From Bdellovibrionales bacterium (GTDB lineage: Bacteria; Bdellovibrionota; FAC87; UBA2466; JACKAF01): a DNA stretch of 39,018 nucleotides. The position numbers and the translations under genes are program-made. Shown here piece after piece: positions 1 to 8,362 of the stretch (position 1 is the first letter of the stretch; each line of letters starts with the position of its first letter). The stretch lies in contig JAGQZV010000007.1 of the NCBI GenBank assembly GCA_020435295.1, forward strand, positions 1-39,018. The letters are read 5' to 3'. The notes beneath the pieces are model-generated. The model did no database searches and was not told the origin of the DNA. It worked only from the letters and a program-made list of their open reading frames with translations.

Positions 1-943
1 GTACGTAGCGTTGCGCTTGCAGTTTTTTTTTGTCCGTATCTCCAGTATTCCAGTACTGAAGTCCACGCACTCTGCCCCCCTCAATCTCCGCCCGCACCTG
101 ATCGGCCCGAACGACTGAAATTTGGGCTCGTTCCAACGCGGCGAAGATCCCGTCTTGCAAACGTTTGCCCGGAACCGCTTCAACCGTGCCCAAACACTCC
201 GAGATAGGCTTCTTCAACTCCAGTTGCAAATCGCTCAAAGGCTTCACATCCCAGAAAAGAGGGGGTAAGAGAACTCCGTCCACATGCTGCGACACCTCGG
301 CAATGGATCCAAGCATCCTTTCACGAAACTCTGCGTCCCGTTGCAATCGAACGGCTATCACGGATAAGGGGGCGTCAGCCATCGCCGGCAGAGCTTCTAA
401 CACTGCGGGCAGGATCTCCACCTTAAGCTTGAAATTCGTCAACGCGTGTTGCTCCCACTGGCGACACAAAGCTTGCGCCATCAAGCGCCAAGAGGGGTGA
501 TACGCAAAGGCAAGCTTCTTCCCGGCTGCCGCGTAAAGTTCGATGCAAGCTTGAGCCGCTTGTGCGACATACACTGGCTTCCAGTGACCGTTACTTGTGG
601 GAAGTACTAGCGCCTTGTCCCAGCTCATCTTCAGGGGAAAATCAAGTGCCCGCTCGATTGCTAGAAAAATCTTCTGCGCCTCAACTGGAGAGGGCGGTAC
701 TCCCGGATTGGCGAGCAATTTGGAATACGGAGTCCTCCAGTCATTGTGGCGCGTCCGCGCCGCAAAGTCTGAAGGCAAACCCCCGCGGGCCGAAGGTCCG
801 AAATCAAAAGCACCCGAAGACACCGCCGTGGCACCTACCCCGAGCGTCAGAACGGCCACCGACGCACCTTGCTCTTTTGCGGTAACGGCCGCGGCGAAAC
901 CCGCCGCCCCGCCGCCTAGAACCAGAAGATCATAGGTCTCCAT
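1..943 (-). CDS. glpB: Anaerobic glycerol-3-phosphate dehydrogenase subunit B, partial at left edge
   Basis: An open minus-strand frame starts with ATG at 943 and reads without a stop to base 1 (314 codons; the family is about 420 residues), so the C-terminus lies outside the window. The N-terminus has a Rossmann FAD signature (LVLGGGAAGFAAA), followed by VSSGAFDF near residue 42, which matches the GlpB hallmark SSGSLDL. The start overlaps the end of glpA by 14 nt (930-943), so the two are probably translationally coupled. In the known GlpABC complex, GlpB links the GlpA dehydrogenase to the membrane iron-sulfur subunit GlpC and passes electrons from glycerol-3-phosphate toward menaquinone. 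A glpC gene would be expected just left of the window. Identity rests on the motifs and the glpA neighbour. Confidence 0.85.
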   Translation of the reverse strand, partial: METYDLLVLGGGAAGFAAAVTAKEQGASVAVLTLGVGATAVSSGAFDFGPSARGGLPSDFAARTRHNDWRTPYSKLLANPGVPPSPVEAQKIFLAIERALDFPLKMSWDKALVLPTSNGHWKPVYVAQAAQACIELYAAAGKKLAFAYHPSWRLMAQALCRQWEQHALTNFKLKVEILPAVLEALPAMADAPLSVIAVRLQRDAEFRERMLGSIAEVSQHVDGVLLPPLFWDVKPLSDLQLELKKPISECLGTVEAVPGKRLQDGIFAALERAQISVVRADQVRAEIEGGRVRGLQYWNTGDTDKKKLQAQRYV

Positions 944-2576
944 GACCTACTCCAGTCGAATACAGATGCAACGCGCGGGCATATTCTTCTTGCTTTGCTT
1001 GCTCACCAAATAGAACGGGTTGGTTCCCACGCCAGCGTCGCGCAACAAAGTCTTGAGACGCTTCGTCAACGTCGGCCGCGCTCCAGTTGAAAAGACGTCC
1101 GAGAAAAAGCGCTGTTTGATTGGCGCAGCGGCAAGACTGACAAGGCCCCATTCCTAGACGGGTGCGCCGGCGCACGTCCGCCAAATTTTTCGCCCACTCG
1201 GCGCGAACACAGTATTCCACCTCGGCAGCGAGAACTTGGTCACACTCGCAGAGTGTTTGTCGCAGCTCCGGATCTTTTCGCGCGGCTTCCAGAATCTTGT
1301 GCGCTTCGGATCCATGACGGAAAAACAGACGCCGCACCGTCAGCGGATCGACGCCAGTCCGGCGAGCCTCGTCAATCCAAGGCATCTCCGTAGTACACCC
1401 TGGCAAGCTCTCCAAGTGTGTCCGGCAACTTTCTCTGCGGTCGAGGCGCTTGCAAATGACATCGGTCATTTCTTCAGCCATGAGTCGGTAGGCTGCAAGT
1501 TTGCCGCCGATCATGGAATACAGCCCGTCCGCACCGTCTTGTTTGTGATCGTAAATTTCGTGGTCCCGACTGAGTGAACTCTCGCTCATTCCCCAACCGT
1601 AGACAGTTGGGCGTATACCCACAAACGCGCGCATAATTCTGTAGTCGTGTAACGAAGGAAAGTAACGGTGGACCGCCTGCATCAGGTAACCTACTTCGTC
1701 CTGCGTTATTGTTACGCGATCCGGGTGGCCATAGTAATCGTCGTCCGTGGTTCCAATGATAGTAGTGTGCTCGTGGGGAAGTATAAAAACGCTCTCGCGG
1801 CCATCGATCGCCTTGCAGACCAGTGAAACGTTCACGATGCGGCGATCGAGCACCAAGTGCACCCCTTTTGAAGGTCGCATGCGCAGCGATCGAGTTTTTT
1901 TGGAGTCAATAAAGGGCGCCCACGGGCCCGCAAGGTTGATGACGGTCTTGGCCTGCACAAACTCTACTCCATGACCGTCGCGGGCAACCTTTACCCCTTT
2001 CACCTTCCCGTTTTCAGTTACAACCTCGTGCACCTTAGCCGGTACAACAATCTCCGCACCCGAGGCAACCGCACTTTTGGCCGTGAGTATCACGAGTCGG
2101 AACGGATCCGTCCCCCACTCATCCATGGAAACAGCGCCCACAATATCCTTGCTAAACCCCGGATCGAGGGCCTGCACTTCAGCGCGATTCAACCGCACAT
2201 GCGGTTTACCGCCCTTGATGGCGGAAAAACTATCGTAGGCGGTACAGAAGGTCTCCACCATCTCCATGTAAATTTTGGGATCCTGCTGCATCACTGGAAT
2301 GAGGATGGGGATCCTAAACAATAGATTCGGCGCGATCCTTTGTATTGCACCGCTATCCTCGCAGGATTTGCGAGTGGTTTCACGTTCGGTTTCAAGATAC
2401 CGCGGGCCGCCGTGGATCATCCCCGAACAAGCACCTGTACTACCTGCACATAAGTCATTTTTCTCAAAGAGAATGGTGGAAAGCCCCCGCATGGAGCAGT
2501 CGCGCGCCACCCCAACGCCATTAATACCCCCACCGATAATCGCCACATCGTATGTTTTTGAATTCGCGTCTGCCAT
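930..2576 (-). CDS. glpA: Anaerobic glycerol-3-phosphate dehydrogenase subunit A
   Basis: This 548-residue FAD enzyme oxidises glycerol-3-phosphate to dihydroxyacetone phosphate. It has an N-terminal FAD motif GGGINGVG (15-22), the DAO-type motif GTDPFRL, and GGKLAAYRLMAEE, which is diagnostic for the GlpA/GlpD family. A C-terminal BFD-like [2Fe-2S] domain carries Cys443, Cys445, Cys479, Cys482 and Cys484 (CECD ... GPCQSCRC). That domain is present in GlpA and absent from aerobic GlpD, and with the adjoining glpB it settles the call as glpA. The ATG at 2576 overlaps the aspS stop by one base (TAATG), and the 3' end overlaps glpB by 14 nt. Placement directly behind two tRNA synthetase genes is unusual and suggests constitutive transcription rather than glycerol-specific control, since no operator-like gap is available. 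Confidence 0.93.
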   Translation of the reverse strand: MADANSKTYDVAIIGGGINGVGVARDCSMRGLSTILFEKNDLCAGSTGACSGMIHGGPRYLETERETTRKSCEDSGAIQRIAPNLLFRIPILIPVMQQDPKIYMEMVETFCTAYDSFSAIKGGKPHVRLNRAEVQALDPGFSKDIVGAVSMDEWGTDPFRLVILTAKSAVASGAEIVVPAKVHEVVTENGKVKGVKVARDGHGVEFVQAKTVINLAGPWAPFIDSKKTRSLRMRPSKGVHLVLDRRIVNVSLVCKAIDGRESVFILPHEHTTIIGTTDDDYYGHPDRVTITQDEVGYLMQAVHRYFPSLHDYRIMRAFVGIRPTVYGWGMSESSLSRDHEIYDHKQDGADGLYSMIGGKLAAYRLMAEEMTDVICKRLDRRESCRTHLESLPGCTTEMPWIDEARRTGVDPLTVRRLFFRHGSEAHKILEAARKDPELRQTLCECDQVLAAEVEYCVRAEWAKNLADVRRRTRLGMGPCQSCRCANQTALFLGRLFNWSAADVDEASQDFVARRWRGNQPVLFGEQAKQEEYARALHLYSTGVGHGDL

Positions 2577-4393
2577 TACTCCCTTGGGATAAGGCGGATG
2601 GAAAGCTCATCCAGCTGTTTGGCATCCGCACCGGAGGGCGCCTCGCTCATCAAGCAAGTAGCCTTCTGTGTTTTTGGGAACGCGATCACATCGCGGATGG
2701 CATCGGTTCCTGCGAGCAACATCGTTATCCGATCTACGCCAAAAGCAATCCCCCCGTGCGGAGGAGTCCCGTACTCCAAAGCTTCCAGAAAAAAACCGAA
2801 TTTTGTTTTGGCCTCTTCATCTCCAATCCCGAGCGCACGAAACATCCGCGCTTGGACTTCAGGTCGGAAGATACGAATGCTCCCGCCGCCAATTTCGTAC
2901 CCATTTAGCACCATGTCGTAAGCTTGCGCACGGATTTTGCGCAGATTAGCGTTGTCCTTTGCATCCAAAAATGCCTGAGTATCTTCCGGGTGTGGCGACG
3001 TAAACGGATGATGAGCCGCGTACAGTCGATCTTCGTCCGCATCGTATTCAAAGAGCGGGAAATCGGTAACCCAAAGAAAGTTGAACGCATTCTGATCGAC
3101 GTAGCCAAAGCGTTCACCAAAGACTGTCCGAAGATGACTCAGCGACTGATTCACCATTTTGGGTGCCCCACACATCAAAAAGAGCATCGCACCCGACGTA
3201 AAAGGTAACTGCGCCTCAATCTCCTTCTTGAGCTCATCGGAGAAGAACTTCGCTTGCGGCGCCTGCCAATCTCCCGGCGACTTGATCCGGATCCAAGAAA
3301 CGCCCTTAGCGCCAAACGGAGCGACTTCTTTTGGAAGGGCATCGAGGTCTTTGCGGGAAAGCGGTTGTTTCTCTTCAATACACAGTCCCTTCAAAATCCC
3401 CCCAGACGCCAAAGCCGTCTTAAATACCTGGAAGTCGCACTTCTTTCCCGACGCCGACAGATCCACGAGCTTTAGCGAATTTCTGAGGTCTGGCTTGTCC
3501 GATCCATACAGCTCCATTGCCTGGGCATAGGAAATTCGCGGAAAGGGAAGTTTCACTTTCACACCCAACACACATTCAAAAACGCGTTCCATCAGTCGCT
3601 CGTGGAGAGCCAGAACATCTTCGCGATCAACGAAAGACATCTCCACGTCTACTTGGGTAAACTCCGGCTGTCTATCTGCACGCAGATCTTCATCCCGGAA
3701 ACAGCGTGCGATTTGAAAGTAGCGATCAAATCCGCTGATCATACATAGTTGCTTCAGTGTTTGTGGAGACTGCGGCAAGGCGTAGAATTGGCCAGGATGA
3801 ACTCTGCTAGGAACCAAGTAGTCTCGCGCCCCTTCTGGAGTAGTTTTATAAAGAATCGGTGTCTCAATCTCGATGAATCCCTCTTCCCAATAGAACTGAC
3901 GGGCGGCTTTGTAGAATTCGTTTCGGATTAAAAGATTCTTCTGCAGTTTGGGTCGGCGCAGATCCAAATAACGGTACTTTAACCGCAACATTTCATCGAC
4001 CTCGCCCGCACTCGGTGAATCTTCGTGCAGGGAGTACGGCAAAGGCTTCGCCCTATTCAGGACATCCATCTCCTCGATGAGGACTTCTTTTTTGCCCGTT
4101 GCCAGCTTGTCATTTTCCATTCCGGCCGGACGCATCCGCACCCGGCCACGGACGGCAACCACAAACTCGGCACGCAAACGCGCAGCGGCTTCGACCAACT
4201 CCTTGGAACAAACTTTTTCGCCCGGATCAAAAACAATTTGAACAATGCCCGTACGATCCCTGAGGTCGATAAAGATCACGCCACCGTGATCGCGCCACCG
4301 ATCCACCCACCCGTTTAGAACAACTTCCTGACCCGCTTCGGCCGCCGCCACACTCTCGGTATAACCTGTCCTCTTAAGACCCAAATCCGCCAT
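2576..4393 (-). CDS. aspS: Aspartyl-tRNA synthetase, probably non-discriminating
   Basis: A class II tRNA synthetase of the long bacterial AspRS type (605 residues) that charges tRNA with aspartate in the cytosol. The N-terminal OB-fold anticodon-binding domain includes GWVDRWRDHGGVIFIDLRDR (residues 28-47). Motif 2 is FRDEDLRADRQPEF, and motif 3 is GVDRITMLL near residue 552. The length leaves room for the bacterial GAD insertion between motifs 2 and 3. The His in RDHGG (residue 36) is where discriminating enzymes such as E. coli AspRS carry Leu and several non-discriminating enzymes carry His, so this enzyme may also form Asp-tRNA(Asn) for GatCAB. The gene starts 8 nt after hisS and ends by overlapping glpA, consistent with one operon. 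The specificity call is inference. Confidence 0.96.
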   Translation of the reverse strand: MADLGLKRTGYTESVAAAEAGQEVVLNGWVDRWRDHGGVIFIDLRDRTGIVQIVFDPGEKVCSKELVEAAARLRAEFVVAVRGRVRMRPAGMENDKLATGKKEVLIEEMDVLNRAKPLPYSLHEDSPSAGEVDEMLRLKYRYLDLRRPKLQKNLLIRNEFYKAARQFYWEEGFIEIETPILYKTTPEGARDYLVPSRVHPGQFYALPQSPQTLKQLCMISGFDRYFQIARCFRDEDLRADRQPEFTQVDVEMSFVDREDVLALHERLMERVFECVLGVKVKLPFPRISYAQAMELYGSDKPDLRNSLKLVDLSASGKKCDFQVFKTALASGGILKGLCIEEKQPLSRKDLDALPKEVAPFGAKGVSWIRIKSPGDWQAPQAKFFSDELKKEIEAQLPFTSGAMLFLMCGAPKMVNQSLSHLRTVFGERFGYVDQNAFNFLWVTDFPLFEYDADEDRLYAAHHPFTSPHPEDTQAFLDAKDNANLRKIRAQAYDMVLNGYEIGGGSIRIFRPEVQARMFRALGIGDEEAKTKFGFFLEALEYGTPPHGGIAFGVDRITMLLAGTDAIRDVIAFPKTQKATCLMSEAPSGADAKQLDELSIRLIPRE

Positions 4394-4401
4394 CCCTCTT
4401 T

Positions 4402-5682
4402 TTAGGCGCTGTGCGCCTGTTTCAGCTGCTCCGCATTTATTTCTTCAATAACATGGTCCAGCGCGATTTCCTTCTGTCCCCCATCCGACATGTTCTTCAA
4501 TATTGCTACGCCCTTGGCAACCTCTTCCTCGCCCAAAAGCAGGGCGTACTGGGCTCCACAGCGGTTGGCCTGCTTGAGCTGCCACTTTAGATTCTTATCT
4601 TTCTCGTAAACAAGTTCGCAATCCAATCCGCTACGCTTTAGCGCCAAGCTCAACGGGTAAAAGCGCTCAAAGGCCACCTCACCTAAGGGGGCCAAATAAA
4701 GAAAAGGACCGCCCGGCGCTTTGGGCATCTTTTCAGACGCTTCCAAGGCGAGCATCAGCCGCTCCATACCAAGCGCGAAACCCACCGCGGGAATAGGCTT
4801 CTCGCCAAAACGTTCGGCCAAGCCATCGTATCGACCGCCGCCACCTAACGCACTTTGGGCGCCAAGTTGATCCGATACAAATTCGAAAGCGGTTAAGCTG
4901 TAGTAGTCGAGCCCGCGCACAATAAGGGGATCCACGATAAAGGCAACTCCGGCCTGTTTGAGCCGTCGCTTCACACTCTCAAAATGCGCCTTGGCAGAAT
5001 CGGTTAAGTAGTCCCCGATGCGCGGGGCTTTCTTCACGGCGTTTTGATCGGCATCATGCTTGCTGTCCAAAATGCGCATGGGCGCACGCTCAAAGCGTGC
5101 TTTGGAGTCTTCGCTAAGTTGCCCAAGCAACGGGCGGAAGTGATCTTCCAAGGCCTTTCGATACCGCGCCCGGCTTTCGGAGTCTCCCAGTGTATTAATC
5201 CGGACTTCATACTGTTTGAGCCCAAGCGCTTTGTAGATCTGATCAAGAAGCGCAATGATTTCCGCATCCGCTTCCGGACTGGCATCGTTAATGAGTTCAC
5301 CACCAAACTGAAAAAACTGGCGCTGCCGTCCTTTCTGGGGGCGCTCGTAACGATACATGGGTAGGTAGTAGTAGAAACGCTGAGCCCCAGGGAGCCGGTG
5401 CAGTTGGTGTTGGATGACGGCACGGATAAACGCGGCGGTCCCCTCCGGTCGCAAAGCCAAGTGTTCTTCGGAACGGTCAATCGTGTACATCTGTTTTTGG
5501 ACGATGTCCGTATCTTCCCCGACTGTTTGGCTAAAAACTTCGATCTTTTCCAAAACCGGCGTGCGGATTTCCTTGTATCCGAAGTCCTGAAAGGTCTTAT
5601 GGACTAGTTTCTCCACCGCGGACCATGCGCTCATTTCTGCGCCGTAAAGGTCATGCATCCCCCTAATGGATTGTATGGCCAC
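4402..5682 (-). CDS. hisS: Histidyl-tRNA synthetase
   Basis: A class II HisRS of ordinary length (426 residues) that attaches histidine to tRNA(His). It shows the HisA histidine-binding signature LVRGLDYYSLTAFEF, the motif GGGRYDGLAERFG, motif 2 in YYYLPMYRYERPQKGRQRQF, and a C-terminal anticodon-binding domain (LDCELVYEKDKNLKWQLKQA). The start is a GTG at 5682 (VAIQSIRGMHDL), preceded by a purine-rich GGGAGAGGAC Shine-Dalgarno sequence. KGMHD- or RGMHD-type N-termini are standard for HisRS, which supports this start. A 128-base gap separates it from the upstream small gene (start 6191). No separate promoter is obvious in that gap, so it may be transcribed from the promoter at 6254-6282. Confidence 0.96.
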   Translation of the reverse strand: MAIQSIRGMHDLYGAEMSAWSAVEKLVHKTFQDFGYKEIRTPVLEKIEVFSQTVGEDTDIVQKQMYTIDRSEEHLALRPEGTAAFIRAVIQHQLHRLPGAQRFYYYLPMYRYERPQKGRQRQFFQFGGELINDASPEADAEIIALLDQIYKALGLKQYEVRINTLGDSESRARYRKALEDHFRPLLGQLSEDSKARFERAPMRILDSKHDADQNAVKKAPRIGDYLTDSAKAHFESVKRRLKQAGVAFIVDPLIVRGLDYYSLTAFEFVSDQLGAQSALGGGGRYDGLAERFGEKPIPAVGFALGMERLMLALEASEKMPKAPGGPFLYLAPLGEVAFERFYPLSLALKRSGLDCELVYEKDKNLKWQLKQANRCGAQYALLLGEEEVAKGVAILKNMSDGGQKEIALDHVIEEINAEQLKQAHSA

Positions 5683-5810
5683 GTCCTCTCCCTGCTCCCC
5701 GGCTAAACGGCGGTCGCTTCAGCCCGTACCGGCAATGTCCAAAAACAGTTCTTTGATTAGTACCATTGATCATAGGGCCACTAAAGAGCCCAACCATTTA
5801 TTTTTTTGGC

Positions 5811-6191
5811 TTATTTTTGGCCGGCGACGGCGGCGGGATAGGGGAATGGGCCGGGCTCCCCAGCGCGCAAGCGTCGCACGGTGATCTCATACCGAGGATC
5901 GGCGCCAGCACCGGCCCAGCGCGCGGACTCTTCGGCGAGGCTGAGCGCCCCCGCCTGGTTTCCAGACAAATACTCTGCGTAGGCGAGCAAGTAGGCCGGA
6001 ACAGGCTCCCCTTTGTGCCCTTTGTAGGCAGTGCCTGCTTGCGCCCGCAGACGATCGACGTTCCCGGATTTTGAAAACTCTGCAAGAAGCCGTTTTTCCA
6101 AGCCCCCTCCGGTGACAAAAGTCGTCGCTAAAACCGTGCTCAAACCCAAAAGGCTAGCCAAAACAAAGATCCCAAATAAACTTTTGCCCAT
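5811..6191 (-). CDS. Small membrane-anchored TPR-like protein, function unknown
   Basis: This 126-residue protein has an N-terminal hydrophobic segment right after the start (GKSLFGIFVLASLLGLSTVL), which should act as a signal anchor. A soluble part follows with one or two TPR-like helices (YLLAYAEYLSGNQAGALSLA) and a low-complexity Pro/Ala tail. I chose the ATG at 6191, which has GGGAAG upstream; a TTG four codons earlier (6203) is possible. A good minus-strand promoter sits at 6254-6282. It probably leads the transcript that includes hisS and aspS. No specific function can be assigned. The TPR-like helix suggests protein-protein contact at the membrane, but one repeat is thin evidence. Confidence 0.6.
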   Translation of the reverse strand: MGKSLFGIFVLASLLGLSTVLATTFVTGGGLEKRLLAEFSKSGNVDRLRAQAGTAYKGHKGEPVPAYLLAYAEYLSGNQAGALSLAEESARWAGAGADPRYEITVRRLRAGEPGPFPYPAAVAGQK

Positions 6192-6229
6192 TTCACTTCC
6201 CAAAAAGCCGGAAAACTCCCGGACGACAA

Positions 6230-6258
6230 TTGCTGCGCCGAGTTAAGTCCGCTATAAT
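6230..6258 (+). promoter_or_regulatory. Overlapping plus-strand promoter candidate
   Basis: TTGCTG (6230-6235), a 17-base spacer and a perfect TATAAT (6253-6258). Transcription would start near 6265, about 50 nt before the GTG of a 25-codon hydrophobic reading frame. The -35 is weak (4 of 6), and the -10 may simply be the mirror of the opposing promoter. Confidence 0.35.
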
Positions 6259-6282
6259 ACTTCTCGTTGTTTTGGTTGTCAC
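6254..6282 (-). promoter_or_regulatory. Sigma-70-like promoter for the small TPR gene / hisS-aspS-glpAB operon
   Basis: On the minus strand, GTGACA (6282-6277, 5 of 6 to consensus) is separated by 17 bases from TATTAT (6259-6254, 5 of 6). The predicted transcript starts near 6247, leaving about 55 nt before the ATG at 6191. The -10 box overlaps the plus-strand TATAAT at 6253-6258, so the two could not be occupied at once. Confidence 0.55.
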
Positions 6283-6314
6283 CACGCGAACGTGGTTGCG
6301 GTTGTGGAGGCCCT

Positions 6315-6392
6315 GTGGAAAAGCTGCTGCTCAAGTCGATGCTCATCTGCTTCGTCATTACCCTAATTTCTGCTCTCGGGATGTTACTCTAA
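6315..6392 (+). CDS. Possible 25-residue hydrophobic membrane peptide
   Basis: A GTG-initiated frame encodes VEKLLLKSMLICFVITLI followed by SALGMLL and TAA. It has charged residues at the N-terminus, then an almost uninterrupted hydrophobic stretch long enough to span a membrane. GGAGG at 6306-6310 lies four bases before the GTG, and a candidate promoter ends at 6258. It precedes the palindrome at 6420 and the strong promoter of the PQ/G-rich secreted protein. It could be a small membrane protein, a type I toxin-like peptide, a leader peptide or chance. Nothing beyond composition, Shine-Dalgarno and promoter supports it. Confidence 0.25.
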   Translation: MEKLLLKSMLICFVITLISALGMLL

Positions 6393-6419
6393 GCCCAAAT
6401 CCCCCTATCGGCGACGGGT

Positions 6420-6438
6420 GGTGACAAAAATTGTCACC
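6420..6438. promoter_or_regulatory. Perfect 19-bp palindrome, probable operator
   Basis: GGTGACAA-AAA-TTGTCACC has perfect 8-bp arms around a 3-bp centre. It lies 29 bases upstream of the -35 box at 6468 and is not followed by a T-run, so an operator or activator site fits better than a terminator. A shorter version of the same core (GACAA-N3-TTGTC) recurs at 11845-11857. Confidence 0.45.
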
Positions 6439-6467
6439 TAAATACCTAAAATTATTAAAAATTATTA

Positions 6468-6496
6468 TTGACAAGCTGCAATAGATTTCATATATT
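6468..6496 (+). promoter_or_regulatory. Near-consensus sigma-70 promoter for the PQ/G-rich secreted protein
   Basis: A perfect TTGACA (6468-6473), a 17-base spacer and TATATT (6491-6496), preceded by an A/T-only tract at about 6440-6467 that resembles an UP element. The predicted start near 6503 gives a leader of about 120 nt before the ATG at 6624. This is the strongest promoter I can see in the window. Confidence 0.7.
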
Positions 6497-6623
6497 GTGC
6501 AAGCTCGTTATACGACTACGTGGGTTTCTCCTTCTAGTTAGCCAGACTTGAACACGAACCTTTGACAATTTTGTGGGCCGGTTATCGGCTTTTTTACCTA
6601 TTAGCTTTTCGGGAGGTATCGGT

Positions 6624-8282
6624 ATGCGTGTGCAGAACCGTCTTTTTATTTTTCTCGCAGTCTTGGTGCCACTGTTCTTCGGGGGAACGGTCGCAAAAGG
6701 GTCCGACTGGACTCACCACGGCCTGCTCTACCATCTAGAACAAAACGCTGCGGCTTTGAACGCAGAAGTCAAACTTCTGGTCCGCGAAAACCCGCAGCTC
6801 TTTCAACTTCCAGCGGGTCCAGGCCGCTGGGTCGTCGTTAGGGATCGCGTCGCGGTAATCCCTCAAGGCGGTTGGGTTTCACTTCCGCCAGGAGCCATCC
6901 CTCCACGTGGTGCCGCGATTGTTCCAGTCGATCGGGTAATGTGGTCTGGGGCCTGGGTTCACGGCCCCATCCCGTACATCATCGAACGCCGAGCCTGGTT
7001 TGGCCCTCCGGCCACCAGTTACCTCGCCAAACCGTTTTTCGACGGACTTTGGAAAACACCCGCCGGTCTCGTCCTAAGTCCGCGCCACCCGGAATACATT
7101 AAGGCCGAGATCGTCCGGCGCTTCAATGAACTGGCTGCGTCTTCTAGCGATCTGAAAAAGTGGTATTCCGTCGACTATCTCAACTGGACGCGAAACCCTG
7201 TAGGACCGCGCCCCAATCCGGCAGATTTCCGCCAACTCTTTCACTTCGTCGTAGAACAAAGTTTAGCCAACTCCTACGCCATCGCTTCCGTATTAGACGA
7301 AGCCGTGTCCTCGCTGTTTTACGCAAACGGGCACCCGTACGCGTACCCAGATAACATGTATCAAAAGCGCTTGTTTTACCGCATGGGAGCCATCCAGTAT
7401 TACTTGAACCAAACTCGCTATCTCGTCGATACTATCCAACACTTCAAAGGCTTCGGCTTTGGGGTAGTCGGAAAGTGTTTCGCGGATCGCTACGCGCCCA
7501 TCCAGTTCCGCTTGAACACGGGCGTACGACCCGTCGTGTACCCGGTGTTCCCGGATTACAACGGCCGGTATCCCGGAGTCGCTCCGCTCGGCCATGTCGG
7601 CGGGCATGTCGAATACCAATACAACCAGGAACGCTGGCAATACCCGGGACCGAATTTCAACATTCCCGCGTACACGGATCAGGCGACGATCGAACGCGAC
7701 CGCCTGGCTCCACGCTATCAGGAAGATCCTTGGTACCGCGGCGAATACACGGGAACGCAAATCCCGCAAAATCGTTTGCGCCCAGACTTCGGAGGAAACA
7801 CGCCCGGAAATTTTGAAGACGGGCAGTATCAGGAATTCACCGCCCCCGGTCAGGGACAAGGACAGGGAAACTTCCAAGGACCCGGTCAACAGCCCAGCTA
7901 CCAACAACCCGGCTACCCGCAAGGCCCTGGCACCCAGCCGGGTTACCCCCAGGGACAGCCCGGGCAACTCCCGTACGCTGGACCCTATGCACCCGGTCGC
8001 GGCCCAGTAGGACCGCAGCAGGGACTTCCGGGCCAGGTGTATCCCGGCCAGAGCAACCCGTACTCCGCGCAGCAACAGACTCAGCCGCAAACGCAGCCTC
8101 AGTCGCAGGGACAAGGGCCTTTCATCACGCCCGACGACGCTCAAAAGCAATTGTACCAACAGCAGCAAAACCAAAATCCGCCTGAGCGTCCTGGCCAGCC
8201 TGGGGCCCAAGTGCCAGGGACACCCAGCAACTCAGGTCCGGAAACGCAGCAGCTTCCACCTCTACCGGATCCGGAGGGTTAG
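6624..8282 (+). CDS. Secreted protein with Pro/Gln/Gly-rich C-terminal half, function unknown
   Basis: A 552-residue exported protein. The ATG at 6624 is chosen over an upstream GTG (6573) because GGGAGG sits 7 bases before it and the first 28 residues then form a textbook signal peptide (MRVQNRLFIFLAVLVPLFFGG, cleavage probably near AKG-SDW). Residues about 28-340 look folded, with many aromatics and conserved-looking patches such as WSGAWVHGPIPYIIERRAWF; I do not recognise the family. From about residue 395 the sequence becomes a PQ/G-rich low-complexity tail (repeats of GQGQ, QQPGYPQGP, TQPQ) ending LPPLPDPEG, probably disordered and possibly wall- or surface-spanning. A very strong promoter and a double terminator surround it as a single-gene unit, suggesting an abundant envelope or secreted product. 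Confidence 0.85.
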   Translation: MRVQNRLFIFLAVLVPLFFGGTVAKGSDWTHHGLLYHLEQNAAALNAEVKLLVRENPQLFQLPAGPGRWVVVRDRVAVIPQGGWVSLPPGAIPPRGAAIVPVDRVMWSGAWVHGPIPYIIERRAWFGPPATSYLAKPFFDGLWKTPAGLVLSPRHPEYIKAEIVRRFNELAASSSDLKKWYSVDYLNWTRNPVGPRPNPADFRQLFHFVVEQSLANSYAIASVLDEAVSSLFYANGHPYAYPDNMYQKRLFYRMGAIQYYLNQTRYLVDTIQHFKGFGFGVVGKCFADRYAPIQFRLNTGVRPVVYPVFPDYNGRYPGVAPLGHVGGHVEYQYNQERWQYPGPNFNIPAYTDQATIERDRLAPRYQEDPWYRGEYTGTQIPQNRLRPDFGGNTPGNFEDGQYQEFTAPGQGQGQGNFQGPGQQPSYQQPGYPQGPGTQPGYPQGQPGQLPYAGPYAPGRGPVGPQQGLPGQVYPGQSNPYSAQQQTQPQTQPQSQGQGPFITPDDAQKQLYQQQQNQNPPERPGQPGAQVPGTPSNSGPETQQLPPLPDPEG

Positions 8283-8311
8283 AGTTTCGCCCACTAGCTG
8301 AATAAAGCTCA

Positions 8312-8344
8312 GCGTCGGCGGTTGCCTCCCACAACCGCCGACGC
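8312..8344 (+). terminator. Long perfect hairpin downstream of the PQ/G-rich gene
   Basis: A 13-bp perfect stem (GCGTCGGCGGTTG at 8312-8324, CAACCGCCGACGC at 8332-8344) has a 7-base loop. It is not followed by a U-tract, so it may protect the mRNA 3' end, slow polymerase ahead of the true terminator at 8363, or both. Confidence 0.55.
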
Positions 8345-8362
8345 AACGTCAAAGCCAAGCCC

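Noticed and set aside
6230-6424. 64-codon plus-strand frame beginning LLRRVKSAIILLVVLVV
   Set aside because: The start falls on the -35 box of the candidate promoter and the sequence after the hydrophobic stretch looks random. The 25-codon frame at 6315 with its own Shine-Dalgarno is the better candidate.
7293-8210. 305-codon minus-strand open frame antisense to the PQ/G-rich gene
   Set aside because: It is Leu/Arg/Ser-rich low complexity created by the complement of Pro/Gln/Gly codons. The plus-strand frame has a promoter, Shine-Dalgarno, signal peptide and terminator.
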